Assembly (NCBI RefSeq): GCF_900091595.1
Contig: NZ_FMCW01000004.1
Span: 239,714-303,713, forward strand
DNA length: 64,000 nucleotides
From: Micromonospora haikouensis
GTDB lineage: Bacteria > Actinomycetota > Actinomycetes > Mycobacteriales > Micromonosporaceae
Reading direction: 5' to 3'
Shown: positions 63,690 through 64,000 of the stretch, one piece after another
How the letters are laid out: the number at the start of each line of letters is the position of its first letter
How positions within the stretch are numbered: position 1 is the stretch's first letter
The notes under the pieces: model-generated
The model's input: only the letters and a program-made list of their open reading frames with translations
Database searches by the model: none
Told to the model about the DNA's origin: nothing
Program-made: the position numbers and the translations under genes

Positions 63690-64000
63690 GTTCAGTTAGG
63701 GCGTGGCGGGGCTGGTCAAGGGGTGTGTTGATCAGGGTGTGAGAGGCGGGGTTCCGGTATCAAGGTTTGTCACTCCAAGACAACCCGAACCAGGAACCCC
63801 GCTCGGTGGAACAGATTGCCATAACACGGACGGTCACGGTAGCTGCCGGACCGTTCGCGGCGGGTCATCTCGGTGAGCTGACCCGCCTCGTGCCGTTCGA
63901 GATGGTCGATGACGTCCTCGCCGCGACCCGGCGTACGCAGCGACGTGTGCGCCTGTTGCCGGCCCGGGTCGTGGTGTACCTGCTGCTGGCCGGCTGCTTG
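63690..64000 (+). mobile_element. IS4-family insertion sequence, left part
   Basis: The element begins somewhere near CAGTTAGGGCGTGGCGGGGC (about 63690), which may be its terminal repeat; the other end is outside the window. A hairpin GCGGGGTTCC (63746-63755) / GGAACCCCGC (63793-63802) directly precedes the transposase start. Such hairpins often protect IS genes from read-through transcription by hiding the ribosome site. No target duplication can be checked. Confidence 0.7.
63806..64000 (+). CDS. IS4-family transposase N-terminus (partial)
   Basis: GTG 63806 opens a frame of 65 codons running off the window: VEQIAITRTVTVAAGPFAAG, HLGELTRLVPFEMVDDVLAA, then VRLLPARVVVYLLLAGCL. This is the N-terminal DNA-binding domain of IS4 transposases (Nterm_IS4). 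The DDE catalytic part is beyond the edge, so intactness cannot be judged. Confidence 0.85.
   Translation, partial: MEQIAITRTVTVAAGPFAAGHLGELTRLVPFEMVDDVLAATRRTQRRVRLLPARVVVYLLLAGCL

Overview
The window is 64 kb of very GC-rich actinobacterial chromosome. Micromonosporaceae (Micromonospora or a close relative) fits best, for four reasons: a bldN-type sigma factor sits beside an rsbN-like anti-sigma gene; mshA (mycothiol) is present; many starts are leaderless, with TAnnnT 6-7 nt before ATG/GTG; and a dispersed intergenic inverted repeat built on AGGAAGGGnCCC and GTTAAC, which I recall from Micromonospora genomes, occurs four times. No rRNA, tRNA or CRISPR array was found.

Layout. 1-9.2 kb: a cyclase-domain STAND ATPase cut by the left edge, a FmdB-type zinc-ribbon protein, a membrane-anchored lytic transglycosylase, a double GNAT protein, a large secreted nuclease and an XRE regulator. 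9.6-15.4 kb: rex-hemA-hemC-hemD-hemB, a tightly overlapping operon with a Rex operator over its -35 box. 15.6-18.8 kb: a NarL-type two-component pair, a HAD phosphatase and a glutaredoxin-like protein. 19.1-21.7 kb: a developmental sigma/anti-sigma pair (bldN and rsbN-like) preceded by a 48-codon ORF and an mRNA 5' hairpin. 21.9-25.8 kb: HAD-IB phosphatase, acyltransferase, epimerase-like protein, the 33-aa ribosomal protein bS22 and a small HTH protein.

26.0-38.6 kb is accessory: a 2312-aa secreted RHS/Hint polymorphic toxin with an A/T-richer toxin tip and a candidate immunity gene, divergent from a 1553-aa secreted DNRLRE/LamG/seven-blade PLL-like lectin protein. 38.6-44.9 kb: a membrane-anchored HExxH protein, a TetR-controlled hydrolase operon with operator and promoter readable in the sequence, proline dehydrogenase, and a two-gene unit of a small YgiB-like lipoprotein plus a glutathionylspermidine-synthase-like ATP-grasp ligase, then a CGNR regulator.

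44.9-58.2 kb returns to conserved actinobacterial core: TIM-barrel isomerase, Ppx/GppA phosphatase, a Cys-rich protein, regX3-senX3, phoU, gpmA, an MFS transporter, an H1-like chromatin protein, YbjN, mshA, an SDR and a methyltransferase. The order mshA-ybjN-gpm-senX3-regX3-ppx-isomerase ... HTH-bS22-epimerase-acyltransferase-serB-like-glutaredoxin-hemACDB parallels M. tuberculosis Rv0486-Rv0512, so the 26-45 kb block looks like material inserted where proC would be expected. 58.2-63.6 kb is a biuret/allophanate nitrogen-salvage operon (atzF, biuH, a second cysteine hydrolase, an NCS2-type permease, an AtzH-like protein). The window ends inside an IS4-family insertion sequence.

The two-component, phosphate (SenX3-RegX3/PhoU with PHO-box-like repeats), redox (Rex) and developmental (BldN) genes make this a regulatory core. 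The most interesting lesser-known pieces are the RHS toxin/immunity and lectin island, the mini-YgiB/ATP-grasp pair and the bldN leader.
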